Part shown: in pieces, positions 52,823 to 63,000 of the stretch
Position numbering within the stretch: the first letter of the stretch is position 1
Layout of the letters: each line of letters starts with the position of its first letter
Assembly: GCA_002435785.1 (NCBI GenBank)
Contig: DIUC01000061.1
Span: 1 to 64,000 of the forward strand
Direction of reading: 5' to 3'
Source of the DNA: Saprospiraceae bacterium UBA6168
GTDB lineage: Bacteria > Bacteroidota > Bacteroidia > Chitinophagales > Saprospiraceae
DNA length: 64,000 nucleotides
The notes under the pieces: generated by a model
Databases searched by the model: none
Seen by the model: the letters and a program-made list of their open reading frames with translations, nothing else
What the model was told of the DNA's origin: nothing
Made by a program: the position numbers and the translations under genes

Positions 52823-54706
52823 TTACATCCGCTCTGGCATCTCGATTCCGAGCAGCCCCATACCAGTTTTCAGCACGTTTGCAACGGCTGCGCAAAGCTG
52901 CAACCGGAACGCTTTGGCCTCCTCTGTCTCCGCTTTCAAAATGCTTAAATCCGTAAAAAAGCGGTGGAATGCCTTTGCCAAATCATAGCAATAATTGGCG
53001 ATTTCCGAGGGGTCGTAATTGTTGGCTGCGGCCTCCACAGTTGCTGGGAATCGGTAAAGTTGGGCAATGAGTTCCCGCTCTTGTGGTTGAATAGCCTCCC
53101 CCCGGCCCCCTCCAAAGGAGGGGGAGTAGGTGCTGTCTCCCCCTCCTTTGGAGGGGGTCGGGGGGAGGCCAGCTTTTCTCAGCACCGACTTTATCCTGAC
53201 ATAAGCATACTGGATATGCGGCCCGGTCTGCCCTTGTAGGTCCACGCTTTCCTTTGGGTCGAAAATCATCCGCTTCTGCGGCGTCACCTTAATAATATGG
53301 AACTTGAGCGCTGCGAGGCCGATTTTCCGCAGGATGTCCTCCTGTTCGGGCTTTGTCAGTTCAACGATTTCGCCCCGCTCCTTCGAGGCTTCCCGTGCTT
53401 CGGCGATGACCTCGGCGATAAGGTCGTCGGCATCCACAACGGTACCTTCCCGGCTCTTCATTTTGCCTGTGGGCAGGTCAACCATGCCGTAGTTGAGGTG
53501 GTGGAGGCCAGCGGCGTACGGCTCACCGAGGCGTTTCAGGATTTCAAATAACACCTGAAAATGGTAGTTCTGCTCATCAGCGACGACATAGACCATTTTC
53601 TCCGTACCAAAATCTTGGTAGCGCATTTGCGCCGTGCCGAGGTCTTGGGTGATGTACACCGAAGTGCCGTCGCTGCGCATCACTACCTTGTGATCGAGCT
53701 TGGCGTCGGTGAGGTCTGCCCACACGCTGTTGTCATCTTTTTTGTAAAAAACGCCAGCGGCAAGGCCCTGTTCCACGATGTCCTTGCCAAGCAGGTAGGT
53801 CTCGCTTTCGTAATAGTATTTGTCGAAACTGACGCCGAGGTTGCCAAAGGTCTCCTCAAAACCGTCATATACCCATTGATTCATCCGCTTCCAAAGGGCG
53901 ATGGTGCTTGAGTCATGAGCCTCCCAAAGCAGGAGCATTTCACGGGCCTCTTTGCCAAGCAGGCTGTATTCGTTGAAATAAGTGTTCTTGAAATCCTTGA
54001 AAAACTGCTCGTCCGATTGGTCAGCCTTGCGTTTTTCACCCAAAACCTGCTGCCCATCGGCACTTACCTGCCAAGCCTTGTACTCTTCCTGAAATTTTTG
54101 CTCAAACAACACGTAATAATCGCCCACAAAATGGTCGCTTTTCGTGCCCGTGCTTTTAGGTGTAGCGCCATCACCGAATTTCTGCCAAGCCAACATGCTC
54201 TTGCAAATGGCGATGCCCCTGTCGTTGATGACCTGCACTTTCACCACATCGTATCCAGCTGCTTCGCAAATTTGGGAACATGACCAGCCCAACAGTATAT
54301 TGCGGACGTGGCCAAGGTGCAGTGGCTTGTTGGTATTGGGCGAACAGAATTCAATCATCACTTTTTTGCCATTCTTCGGCAGCCGCCCAAAGTCTTGATT
54401 GCCAGCTATTTGTGCCAAAAAGTCCGTCCAAAAAACATCAGCGACCACCAAGTTTAGGAAGCCCTGCACGACGTTGAAACGGGCTAACTGTGGCACGTTT
54501 TCCACCAAATGGGCACCCAGTTCTTCGGCGATTTCGCCCGGCTTTTTCTTTGCAAAACGGGTGAACGGGAAGGTGACAATGGTAAAGTCGCCCTCGAACT
54601 CCTTGCGGGTAACGGTCGGTGCAGCCTGCTCTGCGAGGATGGTTTCGCCATAAAGTTCTTGGATGGCGGAGATGACGGCGGACTGGATGAGGTCGGTGAT
54701 GGTCAT
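52823..54706 (-). CDS. argS: arginyl-tRNA synthetase
   Basis: 627-aa class I synthetase that charges tRNA-Arg. N-terminal Add-1 domain (1-85), catalytic domain with the HIGH-like motif HLGH at 130-133 (NTNKPLHLGHVRN) and a KMSKS-like GKMKSREG near 415, then the helical anticodon-binding DALR domain (IQYAYVRIKSVLRKAG to the end ERM). Residues ~513-538 (PPTPSKGGGDSTYSPS, FGGGRGEA) are encoded by a palindromic element inserted in frame in that domain. A second, truncated copy of the 3' end lies at 46724-46856. The ATG at 54706 fits the family start (TITDLIQSAV) and the TATTTTTG element upstream. Confidence 0.96.
   Translation of the reverse strand: MTITDLIQSAVISAIQELYGETILAEQAAPTVTRKEFEGDFTIVTFPFTRFAKKKPGEIAEELGAHLVENVPQLARFNVVQGFLNLVVADVFWTDFLAQIAGNQDFGRLPKNGKKVMIEFCSPNTNKPLHLGHVRNILLGWSCSQICEAAGYDVVKVQVINDRGIAICKSMLAWQKFGDGATPKSTGTKSDHFVGDYYVLFEQKFQEEYKAWQVSADGQQVLGEKRKADQSDEQFFKDFKNTYFNEYSLLGKEAREMLLLWEAHDSSTIALWKRMNQWVYDGFEETFGNLGVSFDKYYYESETYLLGKDIVEQGLAAGVFYKKDDNSVWADLTDAKLDHKVVMRSDGTSVYITQDLGTAQMRYQDFGTEKMVYVVADEQNYHFQVLFEILKRLGEPYAAGLHHLNYGMVDLPTGKMKSREGTVVDADDLIAEVIAEAREASKERGEIVELTKPEQEDILRKIGLAALKFHIIKVTPQKRMIFDPKESVDLQGQTGPHIQYAYVRIKSVLRKAGLPPTPSKGGGDSTYSPSFGGGRGEAIQPQERELIAQLYRFPATVEAAANNYDPSEIANYCYDLAKAFHRFFTDLSILKAETEEAKAFRLQLCAAVANVLKTGMGLLGIEMPERM
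53094..53169. repeat. 76-bp palindromic repeat inserted in frame in argS
   Basis: Arms 53094-53126 and 53137-53169 are complementary at 32 of 33 positions around a 10-nt centre. Each arm contains the palindrome CCCCCTCCAAAGGAGGGGG. This is the kind of G/C-rich hairpin usually seen between genes in this phylum. Here it is translated as about 25 Gly/Ser/Pro-rich residues. Confidence 0.85.
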
Positions 54707-54727
54707 ATACTTTTTTGAAATGGAGCG

Positions 54728-54735
54728 CAAAAATA
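54728..54735 (-). promoter_or_regulatory. -7 promoter element of argS
   Basis: Minus-strand TATTTTTG matches TAnnTTTG about 22 nt before the ATG at 54706. No clear -33 TTG. It is 20 bp from the divergent promoter at 54756. Confidence 0.45.
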
Positions 54736-54755
54736 GCATTTTTAGTTCCGCTTCC

Positions 54756-54763
54756 TATCTTTG
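54756..54763 (+). promoter_or_regulatory. -7 promoter element giving a probably leaderless mRNA
   Basis: TATCTTTG ends only 4 nt before the ATG at 54768. Transcription usually starts 5-8 nt after this box, so the mRNA should start at or next to the start codon. The -33 region is weak. Confidence 0.55.
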
Positions 54764-54767
54764 TGAA

Positions 54768-55478
54768 ATGCGCCAATTCGCCATCTCCGACATCCACGGC
54801 TGCAACATCAGCTTCAATGCACTGCTCGACCAAATCGGCCTCACCACCGCCGATGAGCTGTACCTCCTCGGCGACTACATTGACCGTGGGCCAGACTCTA
54901 AGGGCGTGCTGGATACGGTAATTCGCTTGCAATCAACGGGTTACAAGGTTCGGTGTTTGATGGGCAACCACGACGAGGCCATCCTGAAAGCAAGGACCGA
55001 CCGCCGATTTTACCTCGATTGGCTAACGGGTTGGGGTGGGGAGGAGACCTTGGACAGCTTCAAAGCCTTCCAATGGGACGATATTGCGCAGGAATATTGG
55101 CAGTTCTTCCAGTCGCTTGAATTGTTTGCTGAAATTGATGGCTTCATCCTCGTCCACGCAGGCCTGAACTTCAAGCTATCAAACCCATTTTCCAACAAAA
55201 CCGACTTGATGTACATGAGGGATTGGTACAAGGACGTAAACTACCACTGGCTCGGCGACCGCTGTATCGTGCATGGGCATACGCCCGTGACCATCGAGCA
55301 ATGCGAAACACTCCTGCAAAACCTCGACACCCACCAAGTTTTGGACATTGACACGGGCTGCTTTGCGGGAACCCGTTTGCTTGGCAAGGGCTATCTCACG
55401 GCCTTCGACATGACCAACCGCGAGCTATTTTTCCAAAAGAACTTGGACGATGTGAGCGGCTACTGGGCCGGGCGGTGA
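54768..55478 (+). CDS. PPP-type metallophosphoesterase (protein phosphatase / Ap4A hydrolase-like)
   Basis: 236-aa cytoplasmic calcineurin-like phosphoesterase. All metal-binding motifs are present: D8-x-H10 (ISDIHG), GD36YID39RG, GN67H68DE, and later His residues (LVHAGLNF, VHGHTPV). The set matches bacterial PPP phosphatases and symmetrical diadenosine tetraphosphatases; which substrate is used cannot be decided. The frame is open from 54663, but the ATG at 54768 starts the family consensus and follows directly behind the promoter element. Confidence 0.9.
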   Translation: MRQFAISDIHGCNISFNALLDQIGLTTADELYLLGDYIDRGPDSKGVLDTVIRLQSTGYKVRCLMGNHDEAILKARTDRRFYLDWLTGWGGEETLDSFKAFQWDDIAQEYWQFFQSLELFAEIDGFILVHAGLNFKLSNPFSNKTDLMYMRDWYKDVNYHWLGDRCIVHGHTPVTIEQCETLLQNLDTHQVLDIDTGCFAGTRLLGKGYLTAFDMTNRELFFQKNLDDVSGYWAGR

Positions 55479-55485
55479 AGCGCCA

Positions 55486-56874
55486 TCACAGTTGAGCGAG
55501 CAGCCATTCCTTCTCCACCACGATTTTGGTTTCCACCATGTCCGCCCTGAGTTGCTCGTTGGGGCCGGTTGGCTTTTGGCAGAGTTTGGCCAAAAAGTGG
55601 ATGAAATTGAGCGTGCCTTCCTGGTAGTTCCCCGGCAGTTTTTTCCGCAGCACATACGTCTTGAAACTTTGAAGCAGGCTTGCTAATGATTCAATCTCCT
55701 GCTGCTCAAACTGCATTTTGGCCAACAGCACCTTGCCAAGACTGGCCAGCAGTGCGTCCTCGTATTCCATTTGCAACAAAAGTGGCATCGCCTGCTTGAA
55801 GTTCTTTTTTTCATAGTATAGCCGGGCAAGATTGTAGTTGAAAAATCCTTCCCGCTGTTTTTCGGGCAAAGCGGCTTTGTGTGAATTGATGAAGCCCTCG
55901 ACCCACCCGAACTTGTGCAACTTTAGGCCCGACATGATGATATTGCTGTACGTGCGTGGGGTCATAATGCCATTCTGGACAAAGGCATTGCTCTCTAACC
56001 CCATCTGGTAAATGTCGAAAACCTCCTGCATGAACCCTTGCTCCCCGCTGTTCAATTGACGGATGCAATAGTTGATGGCAAAGATGTAAATATCATGCAA
56101 CTCATTGACGTTGAGCGAATTGCGGTAGGTGGACAGGAGTTTTTTAAGTGCTTGAAAGGATTCATCGTTTTTGTGTTCCTCCAAGGTTCGATAGGCGTGG
56201 TAGTAAATGGCAACCAAGGGTTTTTTTAGCAGCTCGTGGGTCTCCAGAAATGTCAAAACATGGGCGAGCAGCCCAGTATCATAGGAGCTTTTACTGATGG
56301 TCTGGTTGCTCAGGAGGATGCAGGCATTCCGCAGTTTTTCTGCCACAAAAAAGGCGTCCAACGAGTCGGACATCTCCTGAAGACGGAACTCCTGCTTACT
56401 CGTTTGCAACCGGTCTTGATTAAACCGTTCCAACTCAAGCATGTAGGCATGGTACAGGTTGTTCGTATCCTGCCGCAGCTCCTGCTTGCGCAATGCTTGC
56501 GCTTTTTCAAAGTGCTTTTCAAACAACGCCTCCAGTTTGTGTTGATGCAAGGAACGCAACAACGAAATTTGGTGCGCTGACTCGTCTTTTCGCCATTCCT
56601 GCCAAGCCAGAAATTCCTCCACCACCTTCAGCAAATAGGAGCCGATATAATGGAGTTGCTGCATGTTGAAAGCCTCGCCGGGGAATAGCTGTTCAAACAC
56701 CGTTTCCTTTCGCAATGCCCGTTCACCGCTTCCCAAATGTTTGCGGACATACTGGAAAAACCGTATCACGTCATCATGCTGGTTGTGTACAGGCGAGCGC
56801 ACAAACTTGTCCAACTGCCTGATTTCGTCAGGCGTTAGCGATTTGAGGACGACAATGACTTTATTTTTGTGCAA
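55486..56874 (-). CDS. conserved helical-repeat protein of unknown function
   Basis: 462-aa soluble, almost entirely alpha-helical protein without signal peptide (LTPDEIRQLDKFVRSPVHNQ, HYIGSYLLKVVEEFLAWQEW, FFNYNLARLYYEKKNFKQAM). The helices near residues 330-400 look TPR-like. No catalytic motif. The likely start codon is TTG at 56874: an in-frame stop lies about ten codons upstream with no ATG between, and a good promoter lies at 56931-56958. It ends 8 bp from the convergent phosphoesterase gene. The pattern looks like a lineage-specific family; function cannot be assigned. Confidence 0.75.
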   Translation of the reverse strand: MHKNKVIVVLKSLTPDEIRQLDKFVRSPVHNQHDDVIRFFQYVRKHLGSGERALRKETVFEQLFPGEAFNMQQLHYIGSYLLKVVEEFLAWQEWRKDESAHQISLLRSLHQHKLEALFEKHFEKAQALRKQELRQDTNNLYHAYMLELERFNQDRLQTSKQEFRLQEMSDSLDAFFVAEKLRNACILLSNQTISKSSYDTGLLAHVLTFLETHELLKKPLVAIYYHAYRTLEEHKNDESFQALKKLLSTYRNSLNVNELHDIYIFAINYCIRQLNSGEQGFMQEVFDIYQMGLESNAFVQNGIMTPRTYSNIIMSGLKLHKFGWVEGFINSHKAALPEKQREGFFNYNLARLYYEKKNFKQAMPLLLQMEYEDALLASLGKVLLAKMQFEQQEIESLASLLQSFKTYVLRKKLPGNYQEGTLNFIHFLAKLCQKPTGPNEQLRADMVETKIVVEKEWLLAQL

Positions 56875-57198
56875 TGGAAGCGGATTTATTTTCGAGAATC
56901 AAAACGGGTTTGCAAATGACAATTTTTAGACAAAAGTAATATTGGCAGTGGTCGGCAAGTTTGAAAGATGGAATTTAGCGCAAAATTAGCATTTCATAAT
57001 TTCCGAGAATTGGCAATAATTGTATTTGACGCATTGCAAGAATAGCTGGAAATTAGCATCAGAATATTTTTTCAACCTAACAGGCTTTATCAGGGGTATC
57101 TCCGTCCATGTTGTTTACTGGAACATGGATTGGGGATACCACTTTTTTTGCGCAACACGAATCCCGTGCAGCGTGACGAAAGCCGCCTCCCTCTGCCC
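56875..57198. other. intergenic region between divergent genes
   Basis: A/T-rich, no gene visible. It holds the minus-strand promoter at 56931-56958. No exact TAnnTTTG element for the plus-strand gene was found. Confidence 0.4.
56931..56958 (-). promoter_or_regulatory. promoter of the helical-repeat protein gene
   Basis: Minus strand: TTG (56956-56958), 17-nt spacer, TACTTTTG (56931-56938). The leader to the TTG start at 56874 is about 50 nt. Confidence 0.7.
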
Positions 57199-60084
57199 AT
57201 GCGTTCACTACTCGCCCAAGCCGTTTTGCTCGCCATTGGTTGCCTCGTTTGGCAACCGGTCAGCCTTGCGCAGGGGTGGGAGCGCACCTTTGGGTTCGCA
57301 GCCTCCGATGGCTTCAGCGACGTATTGCCGACCCCAAATGGTGGCTATGTGACTGTTGGCGCCACCCAAGTCCTCAACGGCCCCGACCGCCAAGTCTATT
57401 TGGTGCAAACGGATGCCGATGGCGGCACGGCTTGGGTCAGCATCTTCGGTGACGACATGCGGCAGGAGTTTGCCAAAAGCATCGTGTCCGATGGAAGCGG
57501 TGGCTATGTCATAGGTGGCACCTCCGTTTCCGACGGAATCCCCTATGCTTTCCTCGCCCGCACCGACCAGTTCGGCCACCAGCTTTGGCGCACCCTTTCC
57601 GCCCAGGATTCCGTGCAGGGCAGAAAGGTAATCCGCACCGCCGATGGCCATTTCGCACTAACGGGTTCCCTCCAAATGCCAGCCCCCGCAGGAGCACCCA
57701 ACAGCGATTTCTTCCTGATGAAAGTGGACGAAACGGGCGCTATCCTTTGGTCAAAAACCTACGGCGGCACTGGCTTCGACGAGGGCTATTCCTTGGTGGA
57801 AACTCCCTCCGGCGACCTGCTTTTGGCGGGCATGACCAATAGCTTCGGGGCTGGCGGCTACGATGTTTTTTTGATAAAAACCACTTCCATTGGCGATACC
57901 ATTTGGACCAAAACCCTTGGCACCACTGGCGCAGAGCTTTGCTTCGCAATGGCCGCCACTACCGACGGCAGCTACGTCCTAACGGGACAGCAGGAGACGG
58001 GCAGCAGTTCGGGGCAAGATGTCTTTTTGGCAAAAATAACCCACGATGGTGACGAGGTCTGGTGGCGCAACTTTGAACTGTCTGGCATAGAAACCGCCCG
58101 TTCGGTGCAGCAAACGAGCAATGGACACTTTGTGCTGACGGGCGATGCACGGGCCAACGCTACCGCCGATAGACAGCTTTTGTTGGTGAAAACTTGGCCC
58201 AATGGCTTCATACAGTGGCAGACTGAGTTTGGCGGCGTATTGGGCGATGGCGGCAATGCCATCCACACCGCACCGAACAACGGCTTCGTAATAGCGGGTT
58301 TCACCGCCAGCTTTGGCGCTGGTGCCAGCGATGGCTACTTGATACGCACCGATGCGACGGGGGCTTCGCTCTCCAACTTCATTCGGGGCAACGTCCACTC
58401 CAACCTAAACAACACCTGCGTTCCAGACAATTTCGGCACCTTCGTGCCAAACTATCTCGTCGAAATTGCGGGCAGCAAAACCTATTTCGGCACCACGGAT
58501 GCCGATGGCAACTACTCCGTGCCGGTGGAAGCTGGCAGCTACAATGTCCGTCTGCTCAACCCGTCGCCCATTTGGCTCACCTGTCAGGACAGCATTGACG
58601 TTACGCTGACAGGCGTTTTCGATACCGTCACCGTTGATTTTTCCATCTACTCCCAAGCCCCTTGCCCAGCGATGGAGGTTGACCTGTCCACGCTGGTGCT
58701 TCGCCGCTGTTTCCAGAATGTTTACACCCTAAACTACCGGAACCTTGGCTCGGAGGCAGCCAGCCCTGCTACCGTGGAAGTGGCTTTCGATACTTGGCTC
58801 ACCGTGGACAGCACCAGCATTCCGTGGACTACCAACATGGGAAATACCTATACTTTCGATGTGGGAACGGTTGCACCATTTGCCAGTGGCAGCTTCCACG
58901 TTTGGGTGACGGTGGATTGCGATTCTACCCTGTTGGGGCAGACGCATTGCAGCGAGGCGCATATTTACCCCAACACTTACTGTGTTGAGCCTGACCCCAA
59001 TTGGGATGAGGCAAGTGTCCAATTGGAAGCTACCTGCGCTGGCGATTCCGTCATTTTCACGGTAAAAAATGTGGGTAGCGGGGACATGGCTGCGCCGCTT
59101 GATTTGATTGTCATCGAAGAGGTAATCATGGGCTACCAAACCCAATTCCAGTTGGAAGCTTTTGATACCAAAACCTATTCGTTCCCGGCGGCTGGTCAAA
59201 CCTTCAGGATGGAAGCTGACCAAAGCCCCGGACACCCCGGCAACAGCCAACCCAGCATCGCCGTGGAGGGCTGTGGTGCCAATCCGTTCAGCACCGGCTT
59301 CGTGGTGTGCTACCCGCTCAACGACGCCGACCTTTTCGTGGACATTGACTGTCGGGAAAACATCGGATCATACGACCCTAACGACAAGCAGGGTTTTCCG
59401 GTGGGCTACGGCAACCTGCACTTCATCGAGCCGGGCACCGACATCGAGTACCTCATCCGCTTCCAAAACACTGGCACTGATACGGCTTTTACCGTCATCG
59501 TGCGGGACACGCTTTCCGAGTTCCTCGACCTGACGAGCATCGAGCCGGGAGCGGCCAGCCACACCTACCGTTACGAGCTGTATGGAAGCGGCATCCTTAA
59601 ATTCACTTTCGACCAAATCATGCTGCCCGATAGCAACGTAAACGAGCCGCTTTCGCACGGCTTCGTCAAATTCAGGGCAAAGCAAAAGCAAACCAATACG
59701 CCCGGCATTACCATCAAGAACCGGGCTGGCATCTACTTCGACTTCAACGCCCCCATCATCACCAATACGGTGTTCCACACCCTCGCCGTAAACTTCATTT
59801 TAATTGACTCCGTAAGCAGTGTGTCGCCTGGCACTGCCACACCGCCTGTAGTTCGGGTTTATCCCAACCCGTTTGATGAAACAGCCCTGTTTGAGTTGGA
59901 AAATGTTCAAGCCAATCGCCTGATTTTCAGCCTGTTCGATGTGAATGGGCGACAAGTGAGGCAGCAGATTTTTAACAAAAACAAATTCCAATTTCAGCGG
60001 GACGACCTGCCTTCGGGCGTATATTTTTTCCAAATCGCCACACCGGATGGGGCGATAGCCAAAGGAAAGGTCGTGCTGCGTTAG
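57199..60084 (+). CDS. secreted T9SS protein with propeller-like repeats and DUF7619-like domain
   Basis: 961 aa. Signal peptide (RSLLAQAVLLAIGCLVWQPV, ending SLAQ). Residues ~25-400 are repeats of about 50-55 aa with VxTxDGGY and FLIKTxxxGDTIWTKTLG patterns, which suggests a beta-propeller. Then a carboxypeptidase-regulatory-like module (about 415-475), paired Ig-like parts, and a DUF7619-like domain (about 720-880, YDPNDKQGFPVGYG, YLIRFQNTGTDTAFTVIVRD, NRAGIYFDFNAPIITNTVFH). The C-terminal ~75 residues are a T9SS type A domain (VVRVYPNPFDETALFELENV, LPSGVYFFQIATPDGA). Probably a cell-surface or released protein; partner unknown. The next surface-protein gene starts 14 bp downstream, so the two form an operon. 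Confidence 0.87.
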   Translation: MRSLLAQAVLLAIGCLVWQPVSLAQGWERTFGFAASDGFSDVLPTPNGGYVTVGATQVLNGPDRQVYLVQTDADGGTAWVSIFGDDMRQEFAKSIVSDGSGGYVIGGTSVSDGIPYAFLARTDQFGHQLWRTLSAQDSVQGRKVIRTADGHFALTGSLQMPAPAGAPNSDFFLMKVDETGAILWSKTYGGTGFDEGYSLVETPSGDLLLAGMTNSFGAGGYDVFLIKTTSIGDTIWTKTLGTTGAELCFAMAATTDGSYVLTGQQETGSSSGQDVFLAKITHDGDEVWWRNFELSGIETARSVQQTSNGHFVLTGDARANATADRQLLLVKTWPNGFIQWQTEFGGVLGDGGNAIHTAPNNGFVIAGFTASFGAGASDGYLIRTDATGASLSNFIRGNVHSNLNNTCVPDNFGTFVPNYLVEIAGSKTYFGTTDADGNYSVPVEAGSYNVRLLNPSPIWLTCQDSIDVTLTGVFDTVTVDFSIYSQAPCPAMEVDLSTLVLRRCFQNVYTLNYRNLGSEAASPATVEVAFDTWLTVDSTSIPWTTNMGNTYTFDVGTVAPFASGSFHVWVTVDCDSTLLGQTHCSEAHIYPNTYCVEPDPNWDEASVQLEATCAGDSVIFTVKNVGSGDMAAPLDLIVIEEVIMGYQTQFQLEAFDTKTYSFPAAGQTFRMEADQSPGHPGNSQPSIAVEGCGANPFSTGFVVCYPLNDADLFVDIDCRENIGSYDPNDKQGFPVGYGNLHFIEPGTDIEYLIRFQNTGTDTAFTVIVRDTLSEFLDLTSIEPGAASHTYRYELYGSGILKFTFDQIMLPDSNVNEPLSHGFVKFRAKQKQTNTPGITIKNRAGIYFDFNAPIITNTVFHTLAVNFILIDSVSSVSPGTATPPVVRVYPNPFDETALFELENVQANRLIFSLFDVNGRQVRQQIFNKNKFQFQRDDLPSGVYFFQIATPDGAIAKGKVVLR

Positions 60085-60097
60085 CACTAATTCTCTT

Positions 60098-63000
60098 ATG
60101 AAAAAAACGTTACTCCCACTTGTGTTTTGCTTCCTCTGGCTGGGGGCGAAAGCCCAAAACTGTGAGCCAAGTTTTGATTGTAACATCGCTCCCATCCTGT
60201 GTGGGGCCGACCTGAATGGCCTTCAAGCCAGCACGGTCTTCAATTCCCCTACCTACACCATTCCGCCTGGCTTTGGCTTTATTTGCCAAAACAGCGTAAT
60301 TGACAACAACCAATGGATTGGTTTTTCGCCCTGTACTCCAAATGTCATGCTGTTGATTCAGGTGAATGGCTGTATTTTGGGCAATGGCCTGCAAGCGGTC
60401 ATTTTCGAAACGGTTGACTGCCAAAACTTTGTTGCTTATTCCAATTGTTTGCCAGAGATAGCCCCTTTTTCCACTGGTGTTTTGACCGCCAACAACCTCG
60501 TGCCTGGCAATGTCTATTACCTGATGATTGATGGCTTTTCCGGGGATGTCTGTGATTATGAGGTTTCGGTGTTGTCTGGCATTGACACCAATGTTCCTGT
60601 GTTTGGGGCGGAGATGCCCGGCTTCGTTGACGGGCCTGCCGCTGTTGGCTGTGGCACCCCTAACGGATACACCGCAGCGTATGCCGTGACCCCTCCCATG
60701 TGCGAGAACACGGGGGGGAGTTCTTGCCCAGGGGGAAGCACCATCACCCCCGATGATTTTTGCTATTTCTACAATTGGACTTTGCCGCAAGGTGCCGTCA
60801 TCATTGACCATTCGGCCAATTTCGACGAGGTCGAAATTGATTTTAGTAATGCCGTTTCTGGCCTCATCACTGTCACTGCTGAGTTTGACGACCAGTGCGA
60901 TTGCCATTGCGGGTATTGCCCCACTACGCTTGGCATCTTGCCCTTTTCCGTGCAGGTCAATCAGCCAACGGTTCAAGTATTGCCACCCCTAACCTTGTGC
61001 GAGGGCGATGCTTTTTTCTTTTGTGGGCAAACGTACCAGCTCGGCACCAACGGCACTACCTTCCAGTGTGCCAATGGTTGCGATATGCAAATGCAGGAGG
61101 TATTCGTGGAACCCTGCAACTGCCCGCAGTACAATCTGCCTATTGCGCCAGCGGACTCCTGCCAAACTGCACCGTCGTTTTGCGCCAGCTACCTCAACGG
61201 CTACTGCTCCTCCAACCTCGGCTTCAGCCCTGACATCCCCGGCAACCTCGCCTCTGTCATCCCGTGTACCATAGAGAACAACCAGTGGCTCAAGTTCGTG
61301 GCTTGCGAGACGGAAGCCCAGCTCGAATTTGGCGTGAGCAATTGCCTTTCGGCAACGGGCTTGGAGTTTTTTGTTTTACAAACAACTGATTGTCAAATAT
61401 TTGTGACGCAATCGGCTTGCTTTGAAGTGGCCGATGGCGCTTCAGATACCATAACATTGGTCGGTCTGACCCTAGGAGAAACCTACTACCTGATGGTGGA
61501 CGGCATCGGCGGTGATATTTGTAGTTGGGAGATACTATCAACGGTCGGCGTCAGCGATGGGGCCACCTATCAGGAGGACAATACCCCCGGCCAAGTGACT
61601 GGCCCGGCCAGTGTCTGTGCTGGTGGTTCGGCTTCCTTTACGTTTACCTCGCCTATTTGCGACCTAATACCTGTGGGTGGTTGCCCTGCGGCTTTTCAGC
61701 AGGTTTGCACCCCGCAATTAGACTCCTGTTTTGCCAGCATCCAATATGACACGATATGGCACGTGACCCCGGCGGGCACGGTCTTCATGAACGACGACAG
61801 CATGGGCCTTACTGTCACCGTGGTTTTCCCGGATACACTGCCCGTGCCGCCCAGCGGCTTCCTCGAATTTACCATCTCCGTGGAACTCGTGCCCGTCCTT
61901 GCCGATACCTTGCCATGTTGCCCCGCTGAGTGCCTCCAAATCATCCCCGACACGGAGCCTTGCGCCATCCTGCCCTTGGTGATAAGGGTTTGTGCCCCCG
62001 AGAGCCTGTCCGAATACCACGTCATTTGCCCCGGTGAGTGCGTGAATGCCTTTGGGCAAACGTTTTGCAGCCCCGGTACCTTCACCGTCACCAAACAGGA
62101 CGAGTGTGGCTGCACGGATACCTACACCGTGGTGATTGATTGGATAACAGAATCTCCCACCACGGTATCCCCACCAAGTTTTGCCTGTGCCCCCGATGGC
62201 ACGACGTACACCGTTTCCTTTGACTTGATTTCCTTTGGCAATTTCGTGCTGGTGGACGGTCAGCCATTTTTTGGTACGACCTACACATCGGCACCTATTC
62301 CGTCTGGTCAACCCTTCCTTTTTTTGGTAACGTCCATTGGGGTCTGTGGTCCCAGCTTTTCCATCCCGGTCAGCGGCAGTCACACATGCCCACCTTGTAT
62401 CGGTGGCACTAATGACCTCGGCACGATAACGCTTTGTCCCGGCGAGTGCTACCCGCTGTTGGGCAATTCCTACTGCAACCCTGGCAGCTACTCGGAGCTA
62501 TTGTACGACCCAGTTTTGGATTGCTACGAGACCTATATTTTTACGCTGGAGCAAATAGTGGAGGCAACCCTCGCCACTGGCCCAGTTGCGGAGTTTTGCG
62601 AAGCCACCAACCTATACTACTCCGTCGGGTTCAGCATTGAGGGTGGCACAGCCCCATTCTTGGTAAATGGAAACCCCGTCACGGGCAATTTTTATCAGTC
62701 CGGCCTTATCCCCACGGGCCAACCTTATGCGTTTACCGTCACCGATGCGGCCACCTGCAATCCGCAGGAAATCAATATCGGCGGCATATTCACTTGCCCC
62801 TGCGTCAATAGTCCTGGGACAGTAGAACTGGCCGTCATCCACCAGTGCGAGGGCGAAATGGCAACCGTCGGCTTCAACAACGATGCCGTGGTCGGCCCCG
62901 GCGAGCTCCTCGTTTTCGTCCTGCATACCAGCAGCGGAGGGGGGCTTGGCACCGTCGTCGGCGTGAATGCCACGGGCAGCTTTGGCTACGTGCTTGGCCT

